A stretch of DNA of 41,122 nucleotides. It comes from a virus. The DNA lies in the IMG/VR virus record IMGVR_UViG_3300042522_000110, positions 1 to 41,122 of that record; one strand, 5' to 3'. The translations under genes were made by a program, and so were the position numbers. Positions 15,357-23,788 of the stretch are shown in pieces. The first letter of the stretch is position 1. Every line of letters starts with the position of its first letter. Below the pieces are notes generated by a model. It was not told the origin of the DNA and did not search any database. It was given only the letters and a program-made list of their open reading frames with translations.

Positions 15357-16028
15357 ATGTCTGATGAACAACAAACCCAAGAGCCTGCGGCTACTGGGGC
15401 TGATGCCGATGCACTGCAGCGCAGTGTTGAAGCACTAGAACGCAAGAATCAAGAGTTGATTGCTGAACTGCGCGCAGCCAAAAAATCAAAAGCGCCAGAT
15501 GGTGTGAATGTCGATGAGCTGTTGGAATTCAAGCGCAACTACGAGCAGCAGCAGCTTGAATCCCAAGGCAAATACCAAGAGGCACGGCAGGCTTTGGAGC
15601 AGCAGTTCCGTGAGGCGACGGCGGAGAAGGACAAGCGCATCTCAGAACTTGAGTCACGCGTCCGCGAGCTGGAACTGGTCACACCAGCAGTGACCGCACT
15701 GGCTGACATCGTGCACGATCCTGATCTTGTGCTTAAGACCAAGCTATCGCCTGACGCAATCCAGCGTGAAGCAGATGGCACTGTCGTCGTAGTCGACGGC
15801 TACCAGCGCACGCCCGTCGGCGAATGGGCCAAGACGTTGCCTGCATGGATGCAAAAGCAACCCAAGCCGCAAGGCAGCGGTGCACCAACCGGTGGCAGCA
15901 ATGGTGCCATCCCATCAGGCATGGCTAATCCATTCAGCCGCGAGACCTTTAACCTCACTGAGCAGTCACGGCTGTTTAGGACAGATCGTGATCTATACGA
16001 TCGGATGAAAGCAGCAGCCAACCGTTAG
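15357..16028 (+). CDS. Capsid scaffolding protein (putative)
   Basis: A 223-residue protein directly before the major capsid gene. It has a disordered N-terminus (residues 1-18), a long charged coiled coil (about 20-105: SVEALERKNQELIAELRAA, YEQQQLESQGKYQEARQALE, KDKRISELESRVRELE) and a Pro/Gly-rich linker. The C-terminal element PFSRETFNLTEQSRLFRTDR is typical of the capsid-binding end of scaffolds or of GP20-like minor structural proteins. It would guide procapsid assembly and leave before packaging. Called from architecture and position. Confidence 0.85.
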   Translation: MSDEQQTQEPAATGADADALQRSVEALERKNQELIAELRAAKKSKAPDGVNVDELLEFKRNYEQQQLESQGKYQEARQALEQQFREATAEKDKRISELESRVRELELVTPAVTALADIVHDPDLVLKTKLSPDAIQREADGTVVVVDGYQRTPVGEWAKTLPAWMQKQPKPQGSGAPTGGSNGAIPSGMANPFSRETFNLTEQSRLFRTDRDLYDRMKAAANR

Positions 16029-16112
16029 TATTTGAGTGTCTGCTCGTGATGGCTGCGCCACATAGAGCCTAGGGCTGCGCCCACATCCGTAAACCCTTTT
16101 TGAGGATTAGTC

Positions 16113-17141
16113 ATGGCGACCCTTCGCTCTGACATCATCATCCCCGAGGTATTTACTCCTTACGTCATTGAGCAAACCACTCAGCGCGATGCCTTCCTGG
16201 CTAGCGGTGTGGTGCAGCCCATGGCGGAGCTAAATGCCACCGAGGGCGGTGATTTCATCAACGTTCCCTTCTGGAAGGCAAACCTTTCCGGTGATTTCGA
16301 GGTTCTGACTGATAGCAGCAGCCTCACTCCTGGCAAAATCACTGCTGACAAGCAAGTCGGCGTGATCCTGCACCGTGGCCGCGCCTTCGAGGCTCGCGAC
16401 CTGGCTGCCCTTGCTGCCGGTTCTGACCCCATGGCCGCCATTGGCGCCAAGATCGCTGATTACATCGCTAACCAGCGCCAAAAGGATCTGCTGTCTGCCC
16501 TTGCTGGCGTGTTCGGCAGCCTCGGCGCTACCTCTAGCTCGGCTGCATTCTTCCCGCTGACCATTGACGGCGAATCGGGCGATACCCCGACTGTGCTGTC
16601 CCCGCGTCACGTGGCAGAAGCCAAGTCGCTGCTGGGCGACCAAGGCGACAAGCTGACCGCTATCGCTATGCACTCCAAGGTCTACTACGACCTGGTTGAG
16701 CGCAAGGCTATCGACTATGTGTCTTCCAACGAGGCACGTGGCCTGAGCACCACTCAATCCGGTGGTTCTCTTGTTGCTGCTTACGGCGGCAGTGTGGATG
16801 TGCCTACTTACTGCGGCCTGCGCGTGATCGTCTCTGACGATGTGCAGACCGATGGCAGTGGTTCCACCACTGAGTACGCCACCTATTTCTTCACCCAAGG
16901 CGCAATTGCCAGCGGTGAGCAGATGGCAATGCAGACTGAAACCGACCGTGACATTCTCGCCAAGAGTGATGCCATGTCGATCGACCTGCACTATGTGTAC
17001 CACCCCGTGGGCGCTAAGTGGGCAGTGACTACAGTCAACCCCACCCGCGCTCAGCTGGAGACCGTGGGCAACTGGTCGAAAGTGTACGAAACCAAGAACC
17101 TTGGCATCGTGCGCGCGACCAACACCTCTAACTTCGATTGA
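16113..17141 (+). CDS. Major capsid protein (HK97 fold)
   Basis: A 342-residue protein beginning MATLRSDIIIPEVFTPYV. It has the features of HK97-fold coat proteins of this size class: an N-terminal arm, GDFINVPFWKANLSGD, RGRAFEARDLAALAAGSDPM, a long spine-like helix region (IADYIANQRQKDLLSALAG), AIAMHSKVYYDLVERKAID and GLRVIVSDDV in the P-domain. A good Shine-Dalgarno-like TGAGGA sits before the ATG, and codon use is regular and C-rich, as expected for the most abundant product. The 84 bases upstream (16029-16112) hold no gene and no clear promoter. Confidence 0.92.
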   Translation: MATLRSDIIIPEVFTPYVIEQTTQRDAFLASGVVQPMAELNATEGGDFINVPFWKANLSGDFEVLTDSSSLTPGKITADKQVGVILHRGRAFEARDLAALAAGSDPMAAIGAKIADYIANQRQKDLLSALAGVFGSLGATSSSAAFFPLTIDGESGDTPTVLSPRHVAEAKSLLGDQGDKLTAIAMHSKVYYDLVERKAIDYVSSNEARGLSTTQSGGSLVAAYGGSVDVPTYCGLRVIVSDDVQTDGSGSTTEYATYFFTQGAIASGEQMAMQTETDRDILAKSDAMSIDLHYVYHPVGAKWAVTTVNPTRAQLETVGNWSKVYETKNLGIVRATNTSNFD

Positions 17142-17152
17142 GGTAACTGACC

Positions 17153-17563
17153 ATGCCTTCCTCTATCTTTGAGCTGACTTCTGACCTTTCGGTTCAGGAG
17201 ATCGCAATCAGCAAGCGTCCTGTCAAGGCCGCTAGTGATGCTGCTACCACGTTGACCGCTGCCGAGTCCGTTAACGGCGTGGTGACCATGACCCCTTCTA
17301 CCGGTCGTGCTCTGACCACTCCCACCGGCGCTGACCTGAAGAGCTACATCGATGGCCCGTTGGAAGTTGGCACCAGCTTTGAGCTGACCGTGGTCAATGC
17401 TGCAGCTGCTACCCACGCCATTACCCTGACCGCTGCCGCTTCGGGCATCACCCTTGGCGGCGCATCTGCAATGGCAACCGTGGCTGCCGCCTCTAGCGCC
17501 ACCTACGTGTTCGTTTGCACTGCAGTGGGCACTCCTGCTTTCAGCGTTTACCGCAAGGGCTGA
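17153..17563 (+). CDS. Probable capsid decoration protein
   Basis: A 136-residue, Ala/Thr-rich, beta-strand-rich protein immediately after the major capsid gene. It has segments such as ESVNGVVTMTPSTGRALTTPT and FELTVVNAAAATHAITLTAA, ending with a strand-like AFSVYRKG. There is no transmembrane segment or enzymatic motif. The position after the coat gene, small size and beta-rich composition fit a head decoration or fibre-like protein, but I cannot name a family. Codon use matches that of the major capsid protein, suggesting high expression. Confidence 0.65.
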   Translation: MPSSIFELTSDLSVQEIAISKRPVKAASDAATTLTAAESVNGVVTMTPSTGRALTTPTGADLKSYIDGPLEVGTSFELTVVNAAAATHAITLTAAASGITLGGASAMATVAAASSATYVFVCTAVGTPAFSVYRKG

Positions 17564-17565
17564 TT

Positions 17566-17763
17566 GTGGGACTGTTCGCCTTCAGGCGACGCCAGGAACG
17601 TGAGGCTGCTTCTAAAGAGGCAGCCTCTTTTCCTATTGCTGAGCCTGCGCTTAAACTTGAAATGACGGAGCCACCGGCTGATGGCAATAACAATCGTGGC
17701 CACGCCCGGCGCGGCAAACGCAAACTCTTACCTGACGCTGGCAGCAGCGGAGCTGATTATTGA
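17566..17763 (+). CDS. Small hypothetical protein (65 aa)
   Basis: GTG start two bases after the decoration-protein stop gives VGLFAFRRRQEREAASKEAA, a central SFPIAEPALKLEMTEPP and a basic NNNRGHARRGKRK tail. The opening G-L-F-A-x-R-R-x-x-E-x-E-A-A-S and a DGNNNR-like element resemble small proteins seen after capsid genes in other siphoviruses. The end overlaps the next gene by 83 bases, so part of the C-terminal sequence is constrained by that gene. Function unknown. Confidence 0.5.
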   Translation: MGLFAFRRRQEREAASKEAASFPIAEPALKLEMTEPPADGNNNRGHARRGKRKLLPDAGSSGADY

Positions 17764-18247
17764 AGGCTTCTTGCAGGATGATGACGTCGTAGCTTGGGCA
17801 TCGGCTACAACGGATCAAAAGAACCGTGCGTTGTTTTCTGCAACGCAACGGATTGACCGTGAGCGGTTCTTAGGTGCTCGTGCTACTGATACGCAGGCAC
17901 TGCAGTGGCCGCGTACTGGCGTGCGCAAGCCTGACACCTACATCAATACGTACGCTGTCGGCTTTCCGTTTCGCATCACGACTGACTACTACACCGACAC
18001 TGAAATTCCAGATCGCATTCAGTTCGCTCAGTGCGTCCTTGCCGTTTACCTGAACAACAACAAGGACGGCATGGCTCTGAGCGGACTGGAGGATTACAAG
18101 TCCGTCAGCATCGGCAGCCTTAGCGTTACAACATCAGGCGCAAGCGCAAGCGCTACCGGTGCCGATCGCGTGCCACCGCTTTATGAACGGTATTTGACCG
18201 GACTTAGAATCAGTGGACCAGGTAACTTTTCTATCCGCAGGAGCTGA
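17681..18247 (+). CDS. Head-tail connector adaptor (DnaT-like fold)
   Basis: A 188-residue protein with ANSYLTLAAAELIIEGF, KNRALFSATQRIDRERFLGAR and TQALQWPRTGVR. This pattern is typical of phage head-completion adaptors annotated as DnaT-like or gp6-like, which dock below the portal. The helical core ends near IPDRIQFAQCVLAVYL, followed by a Ser/Ala-rich linker and a basic tail. The order coat - decoration - adaptor is standard for siphoviruses. Confidence 0.8.
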   Translation: MAITIVATPGAANANSYLTLAAAELIIEGFLQDDDVVAWASATTDQKNRALFSATQRIDRERFLGARATDTQALQWPRTGVRKPDTYINTYAVGFPFRITTDYYTDTEIPDRIQFAQCVLAVYLNNNKDGMALSGLEDYKSVSIGSLSVTTSGASASATGADRVPPLYERYLTGLRISGPGNFSIRRS

Positions 18248-18249
18248 TC

Positions 18250-18480
18250 GTGGAAGACATTTACAACATTGGCTTTGAGTACATCAGCGACACCGCGGCT
18301 CACGTTGGCAGGTTTGGCAAGCTTTATGCATTGGCCGATGCCGTGATTGCATCCGCAGTGATCCAAAACGCCAGTGGCAATGCATTCACATCCGTGCCGC
18401 TTGCTGCTGGCGATGAGATCTATGGAGTCTTCACCAGCGTGACGCTGGCATCCGGCAAAGTCGTTGCGTACAGGATCTGA
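18250..18480 (+). CDS. Small structural-region protein, paralogue A (76 aa)
   Basis: A beta-rich protein with HVGRFGKLYALADAVIASAVIQNASGNAF and a C-terminal EIYGVFTSVTLASGKVVAYRI. It is clearly related to the next gene (YGVFTSIKLQNGHCVAYKL at the same end). GTG start. Between adaptor and head-closure genes, so probably a virion component such as a decoration or neck protein, but no family is recognised. Confidence 0.7.
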   Translation: MEDIYNIGFEYISDTAAHVGRFGKLYALADAVIASAVIQNASGNAFTSVPLAAGDEIYGVFTSVTLASGKVVAYRI

Positions 18481-18482
18481 TC

Positions 18483-18731
18483 ATGAGCGACACGAACTAC
18501 CTTGGCATCAATTACTCAATAGGTGCAACATTTATTGATGGCACTGATACATTCACTGGCAGGTGGGGTGCAATTCACTTCACGACCAATACCATTGTTG
18601 ACACCATCATTGCCCAGAACTACGACGGCAGTACCTTGTCTGGCCAGTCTTTTGATGGCGCAACAACCCTTTACGGCGTATTCACAAGCATCAAGCTGCA
18701 AAACGGGCACTGCGTTGCTTATAAGCTCTAA
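18483..18731 (+). CDS. Small structural-region protein, paralogue B (82 aa)
   Basis: Second member of a tandem pair: GRWGAIHFTTNTIVDTIIAQNYDGS aligns with GRFGKLYALADAVIASAVIQNASG of the preceding gene, and both end in YGVFTS..L..G...VAY. The pair arose by duplication and has diverged. The stop overlaps the next start (TAATG). Function unknown; a structural role is inferred from position. Confidence 0.7.
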   Translation: MSDTNYLGINYSIGATFIDGTDTFTGRWGAIHFTTNTIVDTIIAQNYDGSTLSGQSFDGATTLYGVFTSIKLQNGHCVAYKL

Positions 18732-19087
18732 TGGCACTTGCTACCTCGCTGCGTAAAGTTGCAAGCAAGCTGATGAGCAAGTTTGGCGGTACTGCGACGA
18801 TCCGTCGTGTTACGCCAGGCGCTTACAACACAACAACAGGTACCGTCAGCGAAACCACTACTGACACTGCAGTCCGCGGTGTGCTTGAAGACGTCAACCT
18901 GCGTGAGGTCAATGACCTGATCCAAGCAACGGACAAGCGTTTGCTGATCGCCGCTGCAGATATCAGCTCAGCACCGACAACTGCGGATGAAGTGCTAATC
19001 GGTGGCATCACCTATCAGGTGATTCGCATAATTACGATTGAGCAGGACAACACGCCGATTACTTACGAGCTAATCCTTAGGGCATAA
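18731..19087 (+). CDS. Head closure protein (putative)
   Basis: A 118-residue protein with GGTATIRRVTPGAYNTTTGTV, RGVLEDVNLREVNDLI, KRLLIAAADIS and VLIGGITYQVIRI. The ordered pattern of an N-terminal strand, a G-v-l stretch, a loop, and a terminal beta-hairpin describing 'a value and its measurement' is typical of siphovirus head-closure/head-tail joining proteins. It would seal the connector after packaging. TAATG overlaps join it to genes on both sides. Called by pattern and synteny. Confidence 0.78.
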   Translation: MALATSLRKVASKLMSKFGGTATIRRVTPGAYNTTTGTVSETTTDTAVRGVLEDVNLREVNDLIQATDKRLLIAAADISSAPTTADEVLIGGITYQVIRIITIEQDNTPITYELILRA

Positions 19088-19524
19088 TGGCACGCGAAAT
19101 CAAGGTTGGTGATATTGGCAACTACGCTGAGCAGCAGTTTGAAAAACTGTTACGTGTTGCTGTACTAGAGACTGATAGCAGACTCAAGCAGGCAAGCCCT
19201 GTTGATACCGGGCGCTTTCGTGTTAGCTGGCAAGTAGGTGAGAATGCGGCCGGCTCTTACGACGCAGGACCGCAACAGCCGTCTTCAAACACGGATCGCT
19301 CAAAAACATCTCCGCCTGGTGGATTGATCGTGCCGTTGCAAAGAATGAACTACCAGCAAGAAAAGCTAGGCAACGTTTACAGCGTGCACAACAATCTGCC
19401 ATATGCAGAGCCTCTTGCTAATGGCAGCAGCAAGCAGGCGCCTGCAGGATGGGTGCAAGGCATCGCCAAAGACATCCAAGCGTTTGTGCGCGTCAATGCA
19501 GACCGCATTGGGAGGGAATCATGA
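19087..19524 (+). CDS. Neck protein / tail completion (HK97 gp10-like)
   Basis: A 145-residue protein with the hallmark of HK97 gp10-like proteins: a helical N-terminus, SPVDTGRFRVSWQVG, and a late VHNNLPYAEPLANGSSKQAP-type segment followed by an amphipathic helix. These proteins act at the head-tail junction or tail completion. It starts in a TAATG overlap and its stop overlaps the tail terminator start (ATGA). Confidence 0.85.
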   Translation: MAREIKVGDIGNYAEQQFEKLLRVAVLETDSRLKQASPVDTGRFRVSWQVGENAAGSYDAGPQQPSSNTDRSKTSPPGGLIVPLQRMNYQQEKLGNVYSVHNNLPYAEPLANGSSKQAPAGWVQGIAKDIQAFVRVNADRIGRES

Positions 19525-19943
19525 GCAGCACCTACAACGACGTTCGCGCCGCGATTGAAGGGCGCATTGGCACGGAGATGGCGTTGTCGCCCGTTTACCC
19601 TGTCAGCTATCAAAACGTACCGTTTACGCCGCCCAACAACACGCCATGGGTGCAAGTATTCATCCGCTTTGGCGATAACAGCTATGCCACGCTGCTACCG
19701 ACTGGCGGCGTTGGATTCAACCGCCAGACCGGTACGCTAGTGGTCAATGTCTTTACGCCACAAGGGCAAGGCACCGCAGCGAACTTCACCATTGCAGAGC
19801 GCATCAAAGACAAGTTTGACCGCGCCAAGTTCAGCAGCATCATCTTTGACGCGGCATCCGGGCCATCTCAAGTAACACCAGCAGCGCCTGAGCCTTACTT
19901 TCAGACTCAGCTAACTGCTACGTTTGAAGCGTATCTAGACTGA
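19521..19943 (+). CDS. Tail terminator protein (putative, DUF4128-like)
   Basis: A 140-residue protein. The frame is open further upstream, but ATG 19521 with GGGAGG just before it and an ATGA overlap with the preceding gene is the natural start. TYNDVRAAIEGRIGTEM, the NTPWVQVFIRFGDN strand, and GTLVVNVFTPQGQGT then IAERIKDKFDR fit tail terminators, which cap the tail tube and set its end. It precedes the major tail protein, as expected. Confidence 0.8.
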   Translation: MSSTYNDVRAAIEGRIGTEMALSPVYPVSYQNVPFTPPNNTPWVQVFIRFGDNSYATLLPTGGVGFNRQTGTLVVNVFTPQGQGTAANFTIAERIKDKFDRAKFSSIIFDAASGPSQVTPAAPEPYFQTQLTATFEAYLD

Positions 19944-19966
19944 CGGTAGCCAATACCGTTCATAAC

Positions 19967-20725
19967 ATGGCTGTCACTGTTTTGTCCGGTACATCCGGCG
20001 CCCTTTACTACAAGCCAGCTGGCACCACCGGAACATTCGGTGAGGCTGGTGTCAATACATCCACTGAAACCATCACAGTCGAGCCTTACCTCAATTTCAA
20101 GGTTGGCGATCCTGTTAAGTTCCGCGTGGTCAACAGCCAATCTGGCGAGTCCGGCAGTGGCACGCTGCCTGCTGGTCTTTCTGCCGGCACCACCTACTAC
20201 GTGATTGCCTACACCGCCAGCACCGGCGCTCTGCAGGTTTCCGCCTCCGCGGGTGGCGCTGCTGTCAACATCACCGACGATGGCACGGCTGCAGCACCTA
20301 ACGAATTTGAGGTCTACTACGCGGATTACGCCGCCGTCGGGCAGGTGCAATCCTGGTCGTTTGAGATCAGCCGCGCTGAGATTGATGTCACCACTATCGG
20401 TCAGACCGCTGGTCAATATGCGCCCTTCCGCGCTTATATCCCTGGCTTCGCCGATGGCAATGGCACTGCCAGCATCTATGTGACCAATGAGGACAGCGCC
20501 CTGTCCAATCGCATGGTTGAAGACGTGCTGCAGCGTCAGCAGGTTGGCTGTGCTTTCAAGCTGTACACCGACAAGCAAAGCTCTGAAGCGCTGAGCCGCT
20601 CCATTGCTATGGATGCCGTGCTGCTGACCGCCAGCCTGAATATCAACCCTGATGATGCTCAGATGGTGGAGATCACCTTCCGACCTGCCGGTGCTCCTAG
20701 CTTCGATTTCAGCACCTCTGCTTGA
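19967..20725 (+). CDS. Major tail tube protein
   Basis: A 252-residue beta-rich protein. Motifs include QSWSFEISRAEIDVTTIGQTAG and AYIPGFADGNGTASIYVTNED, the pattern of siphovirus tail tube subunits (a strand with W-S, then 'ID-T-G'). It has an inserted domain near residues 25-110 (VKFRVVNSQSGESGSGTLPA, GTTYYVIAYTASTGALQVSA), like a domain I have seen in phage virion proteins. High expression is suggested by codon choice, and a strong terminator follows at 20735. Confidence 0.88.
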   Translation: MAVTVLSGTSGALYYKPAGTTGTFGEAGVNTSTETITVEPYLNFKVGDPVKFRVVNSQSGESGSGTLPAGLSAGTTYYVIAYTASTGALQVSASAGGAAVNITDDGTAAAPNEFEVYYADYAAVGQVQSWSFEISRAEIDVTTIGQTAGQYAPFRAYIPGFADGNGTASIYVTNEDSALSNRMVEDVLQRQQVGCAFKLYTDKQSSEALSRSIAMDAVLLTASLNINPDDAQMVEITFRPAGAPSFDFSTSA

Positions 20726-20734
20726 TCACTGATT

Positions 20735-20761
20735 GCCCCTAGTTGCACTAGGGGCTTTTTT
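20735..20761 (+). terminator. Intrinsic terminator after the major tail gene
   Basis: GCCCCTAGT (20735-20743), loop TGC, ACTAGGGGC (20747-20755) and a run of six T residues. A perfect 9-bp stem with U-tract. It separates the highly expressed head and tail-tube genes from the tail-tip genes, probably allowing partial read-through. Confidence 0.95.
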
Positions 20762-20795
20762 GTGTTTAAAGTATCAATGAACTGAATAATTTTGC

Positions 20796-21152
20796 ATGGC
20801 ATCTGCCAATTCATCCATGCGCGCGCTTGATCGCCTCAAGAAAGCGGCCAACTTGACGCCGATCAAAAAGCAGGTTGAGCTGAGCGATGGCGACGTGTTT
20901 GAGTTTTACTGCAAGCCGCTGACCATGGCCGAACGCGAGCGGGCACAGAAGGATGCTGGCTCAGATGAGGCAACGGCATTCGCTCTGCAGCTTTTGGTGT
21001 CCAAAGCCTTGGATGAAACCGGCCGCCCGCTGTTTCGCGCTGGTGAAATCGCAGAGCTGAAAAACGAAGTACGTGATTCGGATCTGCAGGAACTGATGCT
21101 TGCAGTGCTCACCGACAAGCATGACGCGGAAGAGGTCGACGCAAAAAACTGA
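20796..21152 (+). CDS. Tail assembly chaperone, short form (gpG-like)
   Basis: A 118-residue protein between major tail protein and tape measure. RLKKAANLTPIKKQVELSDGDVFEFYCKPLTMAERER is the strand-rich N-terminus common to siphovirus chaperones, followed by a helical region with ALQLLVSKALDETGRPLF and LQELMLAVL. It would bind the tape measure during tail assembly. The stop is read right after a slippery site (21143-21149), where some ribosomes move into the -1 frame to make the longer form. Confidence 0.88.
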   Translation: MASANSSMRALDRLKKAANLTPIKKQVELSDGDVFEFYCKPLTMAERERAQKDAGSDEATAFALQLLVSKALDETGRPLFRAGEIAELKNEVRDSDLQELMLAVLTDKHDAEEVDAKN

Positions 21153-21340
21153 TCAAGCTGGTTAAACAGGATCATCTGCTGCGGCTGATGATGCGCTTAG
21201 CCAGAGATCTTGGATACACGCTGTTGGAGCTATCAGAGCGACTCACCTACGAGGAGCTGCAGCTCTGGGGTTTGATGTATCAAGTCGAATATCAAGAAGC
21301 AGAAGAGGCAAGCCAAAAGGCTAGTCGGCGTAGAATGTAA
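20796..21340 (+). CDS. Tail assembly chaperone, frameshifted long form (gpGT-like)
   Basis: Made by a -1 slip at A AAA AAC (21143-21149) followed by 63 codons to TAA at 21338-21340. The extension reads LIKLVKQDHLLRLMMRLARDLGYTLLELSERLTYEELQLWGLMYQV in overall pattern; a leucine-rich helix followed by S-x-x-LT-x-E-EL-x-x-W is typical of the T part of these chaperones. There is no start codon with a good ribosome binding site for the second frame, so fusion by frameshift is the likely route. About 181 residues in total. Confidence 0.88.
21143..21149 (+). promoter_or_regulatory. Programmed -1 frameshift site
   Basis: The heptamer A AAA AAC is in the right phase (codons GCA AAA AAC TGA), with the zero-frame stop immediately after it. 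A stop next to the slip site increases the effect of pausing. It joins gpG-like and T-like reading frames. Confidence 0.9.
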
Positions 21341-21358
21341 GGAAGCAGTTGGCGGATC

Positions 21359-23788
21359 ATGTCAGTCGTAGCAAATGTTGCGATTAACGTTGATGCCGCC
21401 AACGCAATCCAGCAGCTCAACCGCGTTAAGACTGCCGCCACTGACGTACAAGGCGGCTTTAACTCAGCGGCAACAGGCGCAAAGGGATTAGGTGGGGCAT
21501 TGCAAGCTGCGCTTGGTCCGCTGCTGACGATCACAACAGCATTGACTGCCGTCAAGGCTGGCTTGGATGTTGCATTCGAACGTGGTGCTGCAGAGCAGCG
21601 GCTGCGCAATCTCACCAGCAGCACGGATGAATTCAACGCAGCCATGGCACTGGCGGCCAATTCATCGGCAAAATTTGGACTGACGCAAACAGAGTCAACC
21701 AAAGCGCTGGCCGATGTTTACGGCCGATTGAAGGGCGTTGGCTTTGGCCTGCAAGAGACTGGCCAGATCTATCAAGGCTTTAATGCCATCGCGCTGCAGT
21801 CCGGTCTTGCTGGCGCAGAAGCAGCAGGTGCATTCTTCCAGCTCAGCCAGGCACTAGGCAAAGGCAAGCTGAACGGTGATGAGTTTGTCATTGTTGCGGA
21901 GCGGATGCCACAGTTGCTTGACGCAATTGCACAGACCACCGGCAAGAGCCGCGGCGAGCTACAAGGCATGGCTCAAGACGGCAAGATCACAAGCCAGGTC
22001 TTGTACGAGGCATTGTCTGGCGCTGCGGCGGCGTCCGAGAACCTAAATGGCAAGCTGACCGCACAGCAACAGACCTTCAACAACCTGCGGCAGGTTACGG
22101 ATCAACTGCTCAACAGCATTGGCCAGGTGTTTGCACCTGCTGTTGTTGCTGGCGCTCAAGGACTAGCCACTGTCGGCCAGATGCTTGCTGACTGGTGGAG
22201 CTATTTGGGGAATGTGATCTTTCCCAAGGTCTACGAGGCAATCCAACCTGTCATTGCATCACTGCAGGCAGCATTCAAAGACATTGACTTTGACGCTATT
22301 CGCGTAGCGATTCAAAGCATCATGATCAAGGGTTTTGAGAATGCCATTGTTGTCATTAGCAATTTCTCGAAGGTTCTTGCATTTGTCATTGATAGCTTTA
22401 AGGCGCTATCGCAGAATCCTGTCTTTCAATTCATTGCTGAGCAGGTTGGGCGCCTTGCCAACTTCCTAGGGCTGACCAATGACAAGGTTGGCAAGTTCAA
22501 GGAAGAGCAGCAAAAAGTCAATGAGGCAGCAGCCGAATCAGTCAAGAACTATTCCAGCTTGCCACCTAAGATTGACGACGCAAAAGAAGCAGCCAAGAAA
22601 CTAAAGGAGGAGCAGCAAGCCGTCACCAAGGCAATTCAGGAAGCCAGCCAAGCTGCTGATGCTTCCGCCAAAGTCGTTGATGCTGTAGCTGGACAGCGTG
22701 CTTCGATCACGCAGGCTTATCTGCAGGCTGAGATGCAGATCAATGACGTGCTGCTCCAGCAGGCGCAACGTCAGCTTGATAACGCACAGAACCAAGCGCA
22801 GCGAGTCAAAGCAGCAAAAGATATCTATGACATCACTGTCAGGCAAGCTGAGCTTGAATATCAAGCAACGCAAGCGCAAATTGCTGCTGAGGTAGAGAAA
22901 GCAAGGCTGGCGGTCGTTTCCGCTGAGCAAAAAGCCAAAGAGGTAGAGGCTGTTGTCCGCCTAGCTGCAGCGCAAGGCACTGCCAACGCCGAGCATTACA
23001 AAGCGCTTGATGCAATCAGAGAGGCTGTGGACTTAGCAAAAATCCAAGGCGGCACAGTTGCAGTGGTTGCAGAGCAACAAGAACGCGCCGCTCGTGCGGT
23101 GCGAGATGGCAGCATCGAAGCGGCAAAGGCTGCCTATCAGCAAGATATCGTGGCGAAGGCTACGGGCTCTGCTGCAGCGGCATCAGGCACGTTTGCAAGC
23201 AATATGGAACGAGCTGCAACGGCGGCGCAAAAAGTGTCATCTGCCACGTCTGGTGCCGTAGTCGGCATGACAAGCGCCACCGCAGTTGGCGCTCAATACA
23301 ACTTCGGCCCTGCAGGCGAGAATGCTGCTTTTAAGGCTGCATATGAAGCGGCACTGAACAAGCTGCAGATGGATCAAACTCGCATGTTCGTTAGCGTTGC
23401 AGAAGCTGAGCGCAAATACGCTGAACTAAATCAACGGTTCTTTGAGCAAGCCACTAGCTACAATAAACAATTTTGGGAGAACAGCCGCAAGAATGCTGAA
23501 GAATCTTGGTTCAAGGGTGGCGGCACAATCTTGCCTGGCATGTCATCCGCTAACCGCCCGGCAGCCACTGGTATGCAGCAATATGGCATCGGCACCGGAG
23601 CAAGCATGGCCACGCCGCAAGTCAACATTACCACTGGCCCTGTAACTCAAATGGGTGGCACAAACTACGTCACGATGAGCGACCTGCAACAGGCAGCATC
23701 CACGGCGGCACGTCAAGGCGCCAACATGGCACTGAATCAACTGCAGAGCAACCCATCGCTGCGTAGGACCATTGGGGTAGCACGATGA
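21359..23788 (+). CDS. Tail tape measure protein
   Basis: An 809-residue protein that sets tail length. The N-terminal half contains the tape measure domain (FGLTQTESTKALADVYGRLKG, GFNAIALQSGLAGAEAAGAFF, GDEFVIVAERMPQLLDAIAQTTG, MAQDGKITSQVLYEAL). Next comes a hydrophobic stretch near residues 320-370 and a long Ala/Gln/Glu-rich coiled coil (about 390-620). By the usual rule of about 0.15 nm per residue, the tail would be roughly 120 nm. The stop overlaps the next start (ATGA). Confidence 0.93.
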   Translation: MSVVANVAINVDAANAIQQLNRVKTAATDVQGGFNSAATGAKGLGGALQAALGPLLTITTALTAVKAGLDVAFERGAAEQRLRNLTSSTDEFNAAMALAANSSAKFGLTQTESTKALADVYGRLKGVGFGLQETGQIYQGFNAIALQSGLAGAEAAGAFFQLSQALGKGKLNGDEFVIVAERMPQLLDAIAQTTGKSRGELQGMAQDGKITSQVLYEALSGAAAASENLNGKLTAQQQTFNNLRQVTDQLLNSIGQVFAPAVVAGAQGLATVGQMLADWWSYLGNVIFPKVYEAIQPVIASLQAAFKDIDFDAIRVAIQSIMIKGFENAIVVISNFSKVLAFVIDSFKALSQNPVFQFIAEQVGRLANFLGLTNDKVGKFKEEQQKVNEAAAESVKNYSSLPPKIDDAKEAAKKLKEEQQAVTKAIQEASQAADASAKVVDAVAGQRASITQAYLQAEMQINDVLLQQAQRQLDNAQNQAQRVKAAKDIYDITVRQAELEYQATQAQIAAEVEKARLAVVSAEQKAKEVEAVVRLAAAQGTANAEHYKALDAIREAVDLAKIQGGTVAVVAEQQERAARAVRDGSIEAAKAAYQQDIVAKATGSAAAASGTFASNMERAATAAQKVSSATSGAVVGMTSATAVGAQYNFGPAGENAAFKAAYEAALNKLQMDQTRMFVSVAEAERKYAELNQRFFEQATSYNKQFWENSRKNAEESWFKGGGTILPGMSSANRPAATGMQQYGIGTGASMATPQVNITTGPVTQMGGTNYVTMSDLQQAASTAARQGANMALNQLQSNPSLRRTIGVAR

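Noticed and set aside
16230-17003. A 257-codon frame opposite the major capsid gene
   Set aside because: Shadow of the regular codon use of the highly expressed capsid gene; no family features.
19907-20578. A 223-codon frame opposite the major tail gene
   Set aside because: Same reasoning: antisense of a highly expressed gene, no ribosome binding site, no motif.
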